Below, in pieces: positions 11,220-23,499 of a stretch of DNA of 64,000 nt. A program made the position numbers and the translations under genes. Where the stretch lies: NCBI GenBank assembly GCA_963680875.1, contig OY804586.1:51494203-51558202 (forward strand). Reading direction: 5' to 3'. The notes under the pieces are model-generated. The model was not told the origin of the DNA and searched no databases. It saw only the letters and a list, made by a program, of their open reading frames with translations. Every line of letters starts with the position of its first letter. The first letter of the stretch is position 1. This stretch comes from Bathymodiolus brooksi (taxonomy: Eukaryota > Mollusca > Bivalvia > Mytilida > Modiolidae).

Positions 11220-11400
11220 CAAGTTTGAAGGGGTAATCAAAAGTTGTAAATCGAAGAAGGACAGAAACTACAATTGTCAAAACAAAAGGGACAAACATTG
11301 TCCACAAAACACTACAATAAATGCAAAGACTGAAAACACGATTCCCTTCCATATCCTGCAGTGAACTCAGGCGCCGCGGAAGGGAAACAACTCTTGCACC
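11220..11400 (-). repeat. MR-1 copy abutting the satellite
   Basis: GTTTGAAGGGGTAATCAAAA, TCGAAGAAGGACAG, CACAAAACACTACAATAAAT and GTGAACTCAGGCGCCGCGGA follow the order of MR-1 phrases at 27640-27895. It ends about 20 bp before the first 60-bp satellite unit. Confidence 0.6.
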
Positions 11401-11420
11401 ATCCACGGTGATATTGCTAT

Positions 11421-14400
11421 AAATTATTTGTATTTTATCTATCATAATAAGACTTAAACCAAATGTGTCAAAGTAATTTGTATCTATTTGTATTTTATCT
11501 ATTATAATAAGACTTAAACCAAATGTGTAAAAGTAATTTGTATCTATTTGTATTTTATCTATCATAATACGACTTAAACCAAATGTGTCAAAGTAATTTG
11601 TATCTATTTGTATTTTATCTATCATAATACGACTTAAACCAAATGTGTCAAAGTAATATGTATCTATTTGTATTTTATCTATCATAATACGACTTAAACC
11701 AAATGTGTCAAAGTAATTTGTATCTTTTTGTATTTTATCTATCATAATAAGACTTAAACCAAATGTGTCACAGTAATTTGTATCTATTTATATTTTATCT
11801 ATCATAATACGACTTAAACCAAATGTGTCAAAGTAATTTGTATCTATTTGTATTGTATCTATCATAATACGACTTAAACCAAATGTGTCAAAGTAATTTG
11901 TATCTATTTGTATTTTATCTATCATAATACAACTTAAACCAAATGTGTCAAAGTAATTTGTATCTATTTGTGTTTTATCTATCATAATACGACTTAAACC
12001 AAATGTGTCAAAGTAATTTGTATCTATTTGTATTTTATCTATCATAATACGACTTAAATCAAATGTGTCAAAGTAATATGTATCTATTTGTATTTTATCT
12101 ATCATAATAAGACTTAAACCAAATATGTCAAAGTAATTTGTATCTATTTGTATTTTATCTATCATAATACGACTTAAACCAAATGTGTCAAAGTAATTTG
12201 TATCTATTTATATTTTATCTATCATAATACGACTTAAACCAAATGTGTCAAAGTAATTTGTATCTATTTGTATTTTATCTATCATAATACGACTTAAACC
12301 AAATGTGTCAAAGTAATTTGTATCTATTTGTATTTTATCTATCATAATACGACTTAAACCAAATGTGTCAAAGTAATATGTATCTATTTGTATTTTATCT
12401 ATCATAATACGACTTAAACCAAATGTGTCAAAGTAATATGTATCTATTTGTATTTTATCTATCATAATACGACTTAAACCAAATGTGTCAAAGTAATTTG
12501 TATCTATTTGTATTTTATCTATCTTAATACGACTTAAATCAAATGTGTCAAAGTAATATGTATCTATTTGTATTTTATCTATCATAATACGACTTAAACC
12601 AAATGTGTCAAAGTAATATGTATCTATTTGTATTGTATCTATCATAATACGACTTAAACCAAATGTGTCAAAGTAATTTGTATCTATTTGTATTTTATCT
12701 ATCATAATACGACTTAAACCAAATGTGTCAAAGTAATTTGTATCTATTTGTATTTTATCTATCATAATACGACTTAAACCAAATGTGTTAAAGTAATTTG
12801 TATCTATTTGTATTTTATCTATCATAATACGACTTAAACCAAATGTGTCAAAGTAATTTGTATCTATTTGTATTTTATCTATCATAATACGACTTAAATC
12901 AAATGTGTCAAAGTAATATGTATCTATTTGTATTTTATCTATCATAATACGACTTAAACCAAATGTGTCAAAGTAATTTGTATCTATTTGTATTTTATCT
13001 ATCATAATACGACTTAAATCAAATGTGTCAAAGTAATATGTATCTATTTGTATTTTATCTATCATAATACGACTTAAACCAAATGAGTCAAAGTAATATG
13101 TATCTATTTGTATTTTATCTATCATAATACGACTTAAATCAAATGTGTCAAAGTAATATGTATCTATTTGTATTTTATCTATCATAATAAGACTTAAACC
13201 AAATATGTCAAAGTAATTTGTATCTATTTGTATTTTATCTATCATAATACGACTTAAACCAAATGTGTCAAAGTAATTTGTATCTATTTATATTTTATCT
13301 ATCATAATACGACTTAAACCAAATGTGTCAAAGTAATTTGTATCTATTTGTATTTTATCTATCATAATACGACTTAAACCAAATGTGTCAAAGTAATTTG
13401 TATCTATTTGTATTTTATCTATCATAATACGACTTAAATCAAATGTGTCAAAGTAATTTGTATCTATTTGTATTTTATCTATCATAATACGACTTAAACC
13501 AAATGTGTCAAAGTAATTTGTATCTATTTGTATTGTATCTATCATAATACGACTTAAACCAAATGTGTTAAAGTAATTTGTATCTATTTGTATTTTATCT
13601 ATCATAATACGACTTAAACCAAATGTGTCAAAGTAATATGTATCTATTTGTATTTTATCTATCATAATACGACTTAAACCAAATGTGTCAAAGTAATATG
13701 TATCTATTTGTATTTTATCTATCATAATACGACTTAAACCAAATGTGTCAAAGTAATTTGTATCTATTTGTATTTTATCTATCTTAATACGACTTAAATC
13801 AAATGTGTCAAAGTAATATGCATCTATTTGTATTTTATCTATCATAATACGACTTAAACCAAATGTGTCAAAGTAATATGTATCTATTTGTATTGTATCT
13901 ATCATAATACGACTTAAACCAAATGTGTCAAAGTAATTTGTATCTATTTGTATTTTATCTATCATAATACGACTTAAACCAAATGTGTCAAAGTAATTTG
14001 TATCTATTTGTATTTTATCTATCATAATACGACTTAAACCAAATGTGTTAAAGTAATTTGTATCTATTTGTATTTTATCTATCATAATACGACTTAAACC
14101 AAATGTGTCAAAGTAATTTGTATCTATTTGTATTTTATCTATCATAATACGACTTAAATCAAATGTGTCAAAGTAATATGTATCTATTTGTATTTTATCT
14201 ATCATAATACGACTTAAACCAAATGTGTCAAAGTAATTTGTATCTATTTGTATTTTATCTATCATAATACGACTTAAATCAAATGTGTCAAAGTAATATG
14301 TATCTATTTGTATTTTATCTATCATAATACGACTTAAACCAAATGTGTCAAAGTAATATGTATCTATTTGTATTTTATCTATCATAATACGACTTAAATC

Positions 14401-16043
14401 AAATGAGTCAAAGTAATATGTATCTATTTGTATTTTATCTATCATAATACGACTTAAACCAAATGTGTCAAAGTAATATGTATATATTTGTATTTTATCT
14501 ATCATAATACGACTTAAACCAAATGTGTCAAAGTAATATGTATCTATTTATATTTTATCTATCATAATACGACTTAAACCAAATGTGTCAAAGTAATATT
14601 TATCTATTTGTATTTTATCTATCATAATACGACTTAAACCAAATGTGTCAAAGTAATTTGTATCTATTTGTATTTTATCTATCATAATATGACTTAAACC
14701 AAATGTGTCAAAGTAATTTGTATCTATTTGTATTTTATCTATCATAATACGACTTAAACCAAATGTGTCAAAGTAATTTGTATCTATTTGTATTTTATCT
14801 ATCATAATACGACTTAAACCAAATGTGTCAAAGTAATTTGTATCTATTTGTATTTTATCTATCATAATACGACTTAAATCAAATGTGTCAAAGTAATATG
14901 TATCTATTTGTATTTTATCTATCATAATACGACTTAAACCAAATGTGTCAAAGTAATTTGTATCTATTTGTATTTTATCTATCATAATACGACTTAAATC
15001 AAATGTGTCAAAGTAATATGTATCTATTTGTATTTTATCTATCATAATACGACTTAAACCAAATGTGTCAAAGTAATATGTATCTATTTGTATTTTATCT
15101 ATCATAATACGACTTAAATCAAATGAGTCAAAGTAATATGTATCTATTTGTATTTTATCTATCATAATACGACTTAAACCAAATGTGTCAAAGTAATATG
15201 TATATATTTGTATTTTATCTATCATAATACGACTTAAACCAAATGTGTCAAAGTAATATGTATCTATTTATATTTTATCTATCATAATACGACTTAAACC
15301 AAATGTGTCAAAGTAATATGTATCTATTTGTATTTTATCTATCATAATACGACTTAAACCAAATGTGTCAAAGTAATTTGTATCTATTTGTATTTTATCT
15401 ATCATAATACGACTTAAACCAAATGTGTCAAAGTAATTTGTATCTATTTGTATTTTATCTATCATAATAAGACTTAAACCAAATGTGTCAAAGTAATTTG
15501 TATCTATTTGTATTTTTCTATCATAATACGACTTAAACCAAATGTGTCAAAGTAATTTGTATCTATTTGTATTTTATCTATCATAATAAGACTTAAACCA
15601 AATGTGTCAAAGTAATTTGTATCTATTTGTATTTTATCTATCATAATACGACTTAAACCAAATGTGTCAAAGTAATATGTATCTATTTGCATTTTATCTA
15701 TCATAATACGACTTAAACCAAATGTGTCAAAGTAATTTGTATCTATTTATATTTTATCTATCATAATAAGACTTAAACCAAATGTGTCAAAGTAATTTGT
15801 ATCTATTTGTATTTTATCTATCATAATACGACTTAAACCAAATGTGTCAAAGTAATTTGTATCTATTTGTATTTTATCTATCATAATAAGACTTAAACCA
15901 AATGTGTCAAAGTAATTTGTATCTATTTGTATTTTATCTATCATAATACGACTTAAACCAAATGTGTCAAAGTAATTTGTATCTATTTGTATTTTATCTA
16001 TCATAATACGACTTAAACCAAATGTGTCAAAGTAATTTGTATC
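11421..16043. repeat. 60-bp satellite array, about 77 units
   Basis: Units are almost always exactly 60 bp (GACTTAAACCAAATGTGTCA, AAGTAATTTGTATCTATTTG, TATTTTATCTATCATAATAC). One unit near 15510 is 59 bp. Variant units recur with period 1260 bp (for example ATCTTAATAC at about 12522 and 13782; AAATGTGTTA at 12781 and 14041) and 720 bp (AAATGAGTCA at 14401 and 15121; TATATATTTG at about 14481 and 15201). On the minus strand one phase reads MIDKIQIDTNYFDTFGLSRI per unit. It stays open for up to 405 codons and is cut only where CAA becomes TAA. This follows from 60 being divisible by three; no signal peptide or flanking gene structure supports a protein. Confidence 0.95.
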
Positions 16044-16137
16044 ACTGTCTTTTCATGGTTGTTTATTAATGTACAGTGACATTGATTTAATCCACACTGT
16101 GCTACTTGTTCAGTGAACGGTCCCTTGTGGACAGACA

Positions 16138-16375
16138 CCGTCGTGTTCGTGATCGTATGATTGTTAGATTTACAACTACCTATGTAAGCAGTGCATAAAG
16201 TTGTGAGTTCGAATCTCGCTCATGTGGCAAGGTGTATTCGATACAACATTATGTGATAAAGTTTGTCAGTGACGTGCGACAGGTTGGTGGTTTCCTCTAC
16301 CAATAAAACTGACCGCCACGATATAACTGAAATATTGCTGAAAGTGGTGTTAGACACCATAACCCCTAACCACAA
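16138..16375 (+). mobile_element. SINE-B copy, nearly full length
   Basis: Head TTCGTGATCGTATGATTGTT, box B GTGAGTTCGAATCTCGCTC, tail GAAATATTGCTGAAAGTGGT. One of the best preserved box B copies here. Confidence 0.85.
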
Positions 16376-16564
16376 TCCTTGTGGACAAGATAGTGATAAT
16401 ATATACTGATTGCTATGTTTTGACAATACAGGAATAATATCATCATTAAAATGCTTCGAAGTCACAATGACGGTTTTTAAACCATTTGGGATTTTGTGTG
16501 CAGTTGAATCATTATAATATATCTTAGCTTTAAACAAATCGTTCGCTTTCGGTTTATGATTTTT

Positions 16565-16602
16565 ATTGCCACTTTCAACAGTATTTCAGTTATATTGTGG
16601 CG
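16565..16602 (-). mobile_element. SINE tail fragment
   Basis: GCCACTTTCAACAGTATTTC then AGTTATATTGTGGCGG: only the shared SINE-A/B 3' domain. Confidence 0.6.
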
Positions 16603-16608
16603 GCTTAA

Positions 16609-16770
16609 ACAAGTGAGACAAGTTGGTAGATACCAAAGAGGTAACCAGGAGCCGAAAATCGAAGAAGGACAGACAATACAATGACCAAAAGAAAAAGGGC
16701 AACAGAACAAACAATGATCTACATAACACTACACAGAAAATTCAAGATTGAGCAATACCATCACATTCCT
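16609..16770 (-). repeat. MR-1 copy
   Basis: MR-1, read on the plus strand of other copies, carries CTTTTGGCCATTGTGTTGTC, TGTTCTTCGATTTACGGATTC and CTTTGGTATCTTCAAACTC. Here it is reversed (AGATACCAAAGAGGTAAC, AATCGAAGAAGGACAGACAA, ACAATGATCTACATAACACT). Confidence 0.7.
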
Positions 16771-16875
16771 TGATAAATAACCAGTTAAATCAGAACATTA
16801 TTTTGTGGACTCCGTTGTAAATGTATTTACCTTTTTGATGGATTTAAGTTGTCATTAACCAAACATATCACACAT

Positions 16876-17215
16876 TGAGTGAGTGATATGTAGATTAACG
16901 CCACCTCAGCAATTCTTCAGCTATATCATGCCGAGAATAAGTTAATGTTCAACGAGATGATGACGAAATCTGCTTTGTACCAGGCCAACACGCTTAGTTG
17001 GATTTATATAGTGCTAGCTCACTGAAACAACAGTCCCTGGAAAGACATGTCGCCTCACTCGGACCCATTATTCTGATTCTCGAGATAACCAGTCATTCAT
17101 CTTTCTTCTGAATGCTGCATGCGTAGCGAAGTAGCAACAAAACGCAACAAAAACCAATTTTATAATCTTTGGTTTGACTCGGGACTCGAACCCACGATCT
17201 ACCGCATCCGTTTTA
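16876..17215 (-). mobile_element. SINE-C copy, full length
   Basis: TTAACGCCACCTCAGCAATT at the tail side and GACTCGAACCCACGATCTACC at the head side (first 20 nt shown by position 17181-17200). The body shows CTCGGACCCATTATTCTGAT. Confidence 0.75.
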
Positions 17216-17229
17216 CACAATTTTGACGG

Positions 17230-17865
17230 TAGCGGTTAATAAATGTAATAGACAATGGTACACCATATTAACAGGAGTAAGTTCAATAATTGGATCTCTA
17301 GAGTTCGTTGAGGTTAACGTTTGGTCCCTTATGTCATTTAAAAATACTTGTGACGTCCAGTCAATCAAATTGTGCTTATAAATATGCTAGTTCAGTATTA
17401 CAGCTCGAGATTTCCCTAGTCGAACTCTGAGATAAGAATTTGCAGTTCAAATGGGCTTCTAGTCAGTAATCATAGTTCCACCCTGAACTCGACCAAAGGA
17501 ATAAGATTTTGATAAACCAAATAAATAATCATTGATTGTTGTTTAACATAACGTGCGAAATATTTCAGATATATACATGAGGAGAAAAACCCTTGCACTC
17601 GTCTTGAATAATAAATTGTCGAAAACTCTAAACCTCTTTTTACAATTTTGAAGGATTAAATTTTCATTATGAATTGCTGTATAAATATACTATGAAAGTA
17701 GTACCTACCCTTAGTGGAGTAATGCGCAATTTTTCGTGGATTTTGTGGTTAATAAAAAATCACGAAATATAAAATACGACAAGTACATATTATTTTGTAT
17801 TAAGTATGATATCACGAATATAGGTACACATGAACCCGTGAATCTTCTTGGTATCCTCGAATAAA
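17230..17865. other. AT-rich; SINE-C tail fragment only
   Basis: A short SINE-C tail remnant lies at about 17535-17590 (ATTGTTGTTTAACATAACG, ATATTTCAGATATATACATG). Nothing else recognised. Confidence 0.4.
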
Positions 17866-17867
17866 AG

Positions 17868-18225
17868 TAGTGAGTGATTGTTGTTTAACGCGAAATCAGC
17901 AATGTTTTCAGCTATATGATGGCGAGAACAAGTTAATTTTCAATGGGAAGATGATGAGGTCTGCTTTGTACTAGAACAACACGCTTACTTGAATGTTATG
18001 GTGCTATATTACTGAAGCAACCGTCTGCGGATAGATATGTTGCCCCACTCGGACACATTATCCTGAATCTGGGCGAACCAGTCTTTGCTCTTTCTTCTTA
18101 ATACTGCGTGCTTAACGGAGAAACAACAAATACCTTTTTTTTTTTGGTGTAGTGTGATCCGACTCGAGCTCTAACCTACGATCTACCGCAGTCGGGGCGA
18201 ACACGCTAACTATGCACCAACGATG
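17868..18225 (-). mobile_element. SINE-C copy, full length
   Basis: GATTGTTGTTTAACGCGAAA at the tail, CCACTCGGACACATTATCCT in the body and ACCTACGATCTACCGCAGTC at the head. Confidence 0.8.
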
Positions 18226-18430
18226 CGTTTATGAATAAAAGTACTTTTACAATATTTTCAACACAATATAAATTTGATCAGTAATATGGTATTTAGTCAC
18301 GCAATGATCTTTATCATATAAGTTTACAAATAAGACACATGTGCAAGAAAGTGAAAGCAAACATGTATTATCGACTATATGGGTTCAAGTGTTTGTTTTC
18401 TATGCGCTGTTTGGTTTTTTTTTGTTTGCT

Positions 18431-18678
18431 TGATGGTGTTTAACGCCACGTTCAACGATATTTCTGTGATATCCTGGCGGTCAGTTTTATTGGTGGAGGA
18501 AACCGGAGGACCCGGAGAAAACAGCCGACATGTCGCAAGTCACTGACAGGCTCTATCGATTAATGTTATACACCTGGCCTTGATCGAGATTCGAAATCAC
18601 AACATCAGTGGTGATAGGTACTGATTGCACAGGTAGTTGTAAATCCAACTACCATACGATCACGCCCAAGACGACCCC
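18431..18678 (-). mobile_element. SINE-B copy, full length
   Basis: GATGGTGTTTAACGCCACG to CCATACGATCACGCCCAAGA; the internal TTTTATTGGTGGAGGAAACC is intact. Confidence 0.85.
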
Positions 18679-18679
18679 C

Positions 18680-19615
18680 ATTTTCTATCCGCTTAATTAA
18701 TTTTAAAACTAATTTAATTTCTAATGTTCGGGGAGAAATCAAATTTATATTTTTAAAATATTAAAATAAAAATTTAAAATCAAAGACAATAATAAAACAG
18801 TAATTGAAAAAAAAGTTTTCTTAACATTTTCTAGTAAAAATATCCGATACAAGTTCATTCTTACCTTTTCTATATCAAAATCTTCAATGGAACGAAAAAA
18901 TATTGTCCATGAAAAATGTGTAATATACACCGATTGCTGAAAATGTATGGTTTTATATTGGAAGAGAATGAATATTCAACGACCAATTTGACAATTTTGA
19001 ACAGCAAATCATCAACGCGGACGGAGGCGGCTTGTATTTTTTCACACACACACTTTGCGTGGGGCGAACATTGAATGACTGCAAATATACATACATACTT
19101 ATCTAATGATTTGGTGTTGTTTTTTTTTTAATCTAAATTGTAAATTTATTGGCAGAACACAAATTATCAATGAAATGAACTTTTCTTCTTACGTGAAACG
19201 AAATGTTGATTTCAGAAATAAAATTGGATTTCTAGTATAGTACATTGTATCATTCATGAGAGAGATATTGACACGTTCATTCATAGAAAATAAGTTGTCT
19301 TTCCAGAGGCAACAATCCAATTGATGATGATAGCGTTTACGTCTGTGTACGTACGACAATAATACGATACGGTTTGTTACAATAACTCTTATTTATTATG
19401 TAGTAGATTTTCTTAATGAAATATATGTGTTAGGTCGTCAAAAACATGATTGTGTAGTCTCCTTCTACACATTAATCAACATTTGTTTGTTTATATAAAT
19501 ATTTTTATGCTTAATAGATAATAAGGGATAAATACTAGTTAAATTGCTGCACTGGTATAACTGTTAAATTCTCTATACCTATATATACCAATGATTTATT
19601 GAGAAATAAAAATAT
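18680..19615. other. AT-rich, nothing recognised
   Basis: No plausible coding frame. A slightly GC-richer patch at about 19010-19075 has no match in this window. Confidence 0.4.
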
Positions 19616-19618
19616 ATA

Positions 19619-19796
19619 CAGTAAACCTGTATTAAGAGGTCACCTTTGGGACAAAGAAAAAGTGGTCTTTTAAGACAGGTGACCTCTTAAAACAGGTTCA
19701 ATTTATATGTACTTTTCTATGACAGGACAAGTAAAATGTGACCTTTTAATACAGGTGGCTGCTTAATAGAGGTGACTGCATGGGCAGGCTTGACTG
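19619..19796 (+). mobile_element. pogo/Tigger-type MITE, copy P4
   Basis: 178 bp, CAGTAAACCTG to AGGCTTGACTG, flanked by TA on both sides. Internal GGGACAAAGAAAAAGTGGTC marks a subfamily shared with the inverted copy at 54110. Confidence 0.85.
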
Positions 19797-19837
19797 TATA
19801 TATATGTAAGTAGATAGTATTGAATACTTAATTGATT

Positions 19838-19920
19838 GAATGATTGATTGTTGTTTAACGTCAGATGAGCAGTATTTCAGGTCGTTGTTCTATTTTATCA
19901 TGACGAGAAGAATTAACTTT
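19838..19920 (-). mobile_element. SINE-C tail fragment
   Basis: TTGTTGTTTAACGTCAGATG, CAGTATTTCAGG and ATCATGACGAGAAGAATTAA, then unrelated sequence. Confidence 0.55.
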
Positions 19921-19968
19921 TAAACAATAAATATTTTCGGTAGAAGGTGACGCTTTAAATCATAGGTA

Positions 19969-20221
19969 CCCGATTTGTGGACCCCACCCCCTTTTTTATT
20001 TTTTTAATTCATCACTTTTGTGGGACGTTTTCATTATAAACAGTGTTGAACAACTTCAAACATTACCAAAAACTCAATCCGAGATCGATATAAGCCTATT
20101 TCTAAAAAACACAAAAACCCTCGATCCTCTACTGTAAGTGTTTATAATGAAAATGTCCCACACAAGTGATGAATTAAAAAAATTAAAAAAAAAGGGGGGG
20201 GTGGGGGGTCCACAAATCGGG
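19969..20221. mobile_element. 253-bp MITE with about 75-bp inverted repeats and TA duplication
   Basis: CCCGATTTGTGGACCCCACC at the left, answered by GGTCCACAAATCGGG at the right. AATTCATCACTTTTGTGGGA pairs with TCCCACACAAGTGATGAATT. TA lies at both borders (19967 and 20222). A TA target and terminal CCCGATTTGTGG suggest the Tc1/mariner class; no transposase present. Confidence 0.8.
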
Positions 20222-20604
20222 TAAACAGACATTTTGATTGGCGAAATAACATTAAAAATGATTCACGGACAATTTCATGTCCACAGACGGACGAAGAATA
20301 CAGACTCATAGCATAAAACGACGGCATTTTTTTTTTTGCGGTCGTAAAAAAACGAGACATGAGGGATTTGATGGCGATTTTCTTAGCAAAGGAAAACACA
20401 CAAAGATTTCTAACAAATACTAATGACTGCTGCAAATTGTTGTTAGCGTACGCGACATTATCCAAAACACAAGTGATCCAGTTACATCACATCATATAAA
20501 CGAGTAGCGTATTTAATTCCTCCTACACAAACAGGGTAGAAACATACATCGAGGTTCCATCGGGGAATGCGACAACTCCATCTAATTCTTTAGTGGGGCT
20601 CGTA

Positions 20605-20725
20605 TTCAATCATTTGTGTTCTGTACAGGGTTGTGTTGACCCTTGTATGTCCCTTTGGCCATTGCATTGTCAGTCCCGTTTCGAACTACATATTCTGATT
20701 AGCCCTTTATCGACTCAGGCGCCAC
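20605..20725 (+). repeat. MR-1 fragment
   Basis: TTTGGCCATTGCATTGTCAG, TCGAACTACATATTCTGATT and AGCCCTTTATCGACTC; diverged but collinear with the copy at 24665. Confidence 0.5.
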
Positions 20726-20884
20726 GACATAATTCGAATACAGAAATCGGTACAAAGCTTACTCGTTTTATATAAGCATCGCTGATATACATAATAAATG
20801 TGTTTGTTCAATTTATCAGTTATTTTGTGGACATCTCGAGTAATATGACGCTGTCCTTTGACGCACAATACAATACTATATACT

Positions 20885-21213
20885 CAGGTGCGGACCCCGG
20901 GGGGGGCCCTAAAATTGGAAAAAATATGATTTTTTGGCGTAAAATCGTGATTTTTCACACGAAATATCCCAACAATTTTCGCGCCTCCCTCCGCAATCGG
21001 AAACAATATGATTTTTTGGCGTAAAATCGTGATTTTTCACACGAAATACCCCAAAATTTTCCGCGCCTCCCTCCGCAATTGGAAACAATATGATTTTTTG
21101 GCTTAAAATCGTGATTTTCACACGAAATTCCTCAAAAGTTTTCGCGCCTCCCTCCGCTCGGCGCAATTTTTTTAAGTGCACCCCCCTAACTTGAAATCCT
21201 GGATCCGCCCCTG
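20885..21213. mobile_element. MITE with GGGGCGGATCC-type end, copy 2, internally triplicated
   Basis: Ends AGGTGCGGACCCCGGG and CTGGATCCGCCCCTG. The internal segment (TATGATTTTTTGGCGTAAAA, CGTGATTTTTCACACGAAAT, CGCGCCTCCCTCCGCAATCG) occurs three times at about 67-72 bp spacing. The copy at 6725 has it once. Confidence 0.75.
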
Positions 21214-21379
21214 ATACTTACATTGTTTTGTTTGTTAAATGGTATTTTCATAAATGAAGTTGGAAGTTTATCTGATATTAAAATATCTGCAATTTTGATT
21301 AATGATTGATTGATTGTCAAACCTCCAGTGAAAATAAAATTGTGTATATTCATGACGAAAATTAGTTCATGACAAATAT

Positions 21380-21800
21380 TCATGTACTAGTTAAAAGGTC
21401 GCGTTGGTCTGTACCTATTGATTGATGATGTGACAGCCATGAATCAAAAGGGGGTAATAGATTCAGAAAATGTTGCCTTGCAAATTGCACCCAACGACCA
21501 CTCATAGCCATCCTAATAAAAGAGCTACTCATTATAAGGTTCCTTAGGCCCAGGTTAAAAGTTTGTTTGTAACTGCAAAGTGTTTTCAATGTTTGCCCCT
21601 TGGTTGAATTCATTGGCAGACAATTTCTACCGTGGTCATCACGATCTCGTTGACCGTTACGAAATATCCATATCTCAAATGACAATGAATCTTCTCTTCT
21701 ATACGTATATTTGTTCTTTCCTCTGTCATCGACAAGACTTTTACCGGATATGACTATATATATGAGTAACACGACAGGTGCTATATAAGAAGCAGGAACT
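21380..21800 (-). repeat. retroelement-like repeat fragment
   Basis: A 130-codon open frame lies on the minus strand (21380-21772), but I see no RT, integrase or protease motif in it. The plus-strand phrase ATCGACAAGACTTTTACCGG and AGTAACACGACAGGTGC resembles, from memory, the border of a common mussel repeat. It is listed as a repeat and not a gene. Confidence 0.4.
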
Positions 21801-21847
21801 GCTTACCATTGGTGAGGATTTTGGCTCTCATATTTCGGATCGAGGGA

Positions 21848-22126
21848 CCGAGTGGCTCAACGAGTTAGGTAGTTGGATTACCTAACAACTCATACAAGCC
21901 TATAACCAATACGGCGTGGGTTCGCGCCCGGCTTTGTAAATTACAAGAAAAGGTGCAGTCGACTCGCAGCCGCAAGTGATAAAGCTTACCAGTTGCATGC
22001 CCATGGTCAGTGGTTCTCTCCGGGTACTCCGGCTTCTTCCACCACTTAAACCGATCACCATGATATAGCTGAAATAGTGCTGAAAGTGCCGTTAAACACA
22101 ATAAATCAAATCCAATCAAATCAAAT
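21848..22126 (+). mobile_element. SINE-A copy, full length
   Basis: GTGGCTCAACGAGTTAGGTA, GGGTTCGCGCCCGGC, CTCCGGGTACTCCGGCTTC, GCTGAAATAGTGCTGAAAGT, then an AATCCAATCAAATC tail. It gives the family orientation clearly. Confidence 0.9.
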
Positions 22127-22129
22127 GTT

Positions 22130-22865
22130 TCGGATCTTTGGTTCTTAAAATGTGAATGTCATTCTAGAAATACGTAATGTAACCTACATTATATATCTAC
22201 CTTGATGCATTATTATCAGTTTTATTAGGGATGTTAGACCGTTTGTAAGTCTATGACAAACAGAATAAGGTTGTATCGAGTACACCTCATCATGGGTGGG
22301 TTTCGATATTGCATTCCTCAATGTTGATGGGTACCAACTGCGCAGTTAGATATAGTTCCCCGATAATGACCAAGACGATCATGGTTTTGTAGATACATGA
22401 CGCTCTGAATACTAATAATCCTCAACATCAAAACGAATAAATCCTTAACTTCATCAGAAACAATTATTCAATAATAACAATGGTTCTGTTTATAACTTCT
22501 CTTAATTGTTTGTTAAACTTCCTGTCACTTTGCACAAGTACCCTGTAACGTCATTGTTCACTTATTATATCATACAGCACTTATTATATCATACTTGGCA
22601 CAAATTCCACCTACACAATCTGTTGCAGTAATGTTCCACCAACCTGTTTTATTCTGTAGAACGTTGTGCAATAGTACTTCTGTGGTAGTCTGTCTATTTT
22701 CGTGGTTAAGCGGATAATGATATGTTCGTTAAAATTTGAATTCGTAGATTAATCGATTGATTATTGTTGAATTTCAAAGTAATATTAATAGTGAGAAAGG
22801 AAATGGATGTTAATGGACTTGAGAGACTATCCATCTTTACACTTAGCCACCAATTAAATGAGTGT
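22130..22865. other. No gene recognised
   Basis: AT-rich. A degenerate SINE-B-like phrase at about 22265-22380 (TGTATCGAGTACACCTCATC) may be an old copy. Confidence 0.4.
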
Positions 22866-22871
22866 TTTTTT

Positions 22872-22955
22872 CCGGCTACTCGAGATTCATCCCCCAATGA
22901 AACTGACCGCCAAGATATAACTGAAATATTGTTGAAAGTGGCATTAAACACCTTA
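22872..22955 (+). mobile_element. SINE-B 3' part
   Basis: ACTGACCGCCAAGATATAAC, TGAAATATTGTTGAAAGTGG and CATTAAACACC, leading directly into the microsatellite at 22952. Confidence 0.8.
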
Positions 22956-23026
22956 ACTTTAACTTTAACCTTAACTTTAACCTTAACTTTAACCTTAACT
23001 TTAACCTTAACTTTAACCTTAACCAA
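22952..23026. repeat. (CTTTAACCTTAA)n microsatellite on a SINE tail
   Basis: Twelve-base period CTTTAACCTTAA, about 6 copies, starting at the SINE-B tail. The (KV)n and (LT)n frames it yields are not genes. Confidence 0.95.
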
Positions 23027-23237
23027 TTAAAGGAACAGTGTTGTATTGCTGTTCTACTTTCCACGGTTTCAGTATGAACTTTAATAATGAACATAGCTCA
23101 TCTGCGAAATTGAGAGTGAAACGCCATCTTGTCTGCTGTTGAATGGTACCCTGTATTTCTGTAGTTATACGTCACATCTGGTCATATTTGCCATTTGATA
23201 TCATTGGTCTATTGAAGTACTTGATTGAAGTGTAGGA

Positions 23238-23497
23238 ATCGTCGTGATCGTGATCGTATGGTAGTTGACTTTCCAACTACATGTGCAGTCAATGCATATC
23301 ACCACTAAACATTTGTGAGTTTGGATCCTGATCATGTCGGTCGAGGTGTACTCGATACACCACTATGTGATAAAGTTTGTAAGTGACTTGCGACAGGTCG
23401 GTGGTTTTCCCCGTGGACTCCAGTTTCGTCCACCAATAAAACTGACCGCCACGATATAGCTGAAATACTGTTGAAAGTGGCGGTAAAACCATAAACC
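23238..23497 (+). mobile_element. SINE-B copy, full length
   Basis: GTCGTGATCGTGATCGTATG, then TGTGAGTTTGGATCCTGATC in place of box B, and GAAATACTGTTGAAAGTGGC. Confidence 0.9.
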
Positions 23498-23499
23498 TA

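Noticed and set aside
11203..16004. Seven to eight minus-strand frames of 65-405 codons with a 20-residue repeat, as possible repeat-protein genes
   Set aside because: They follow from a stop-free 60-bp satellite unit. There is no separate N-terminal domain, splice structure or promoter, and the frame simply runs into the MR-1 repeat at its end.
11421..16043. CRISPR array
   Set aside because: Units are contiguous, with no repeat/spacer alternation, in a eukaryotic setting.
21380..21772. 130-codon minus-strand frame as a gene
   Set aside because: No recognisable domain, and the flanking phrases look like a dispersed repeat; left as a repeat fragment.
22706..23094. Lys-Val and Leu-Thr repeat frames
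   Set aside because: They come from a 12-bp microsatellite at a SINE-B tail.
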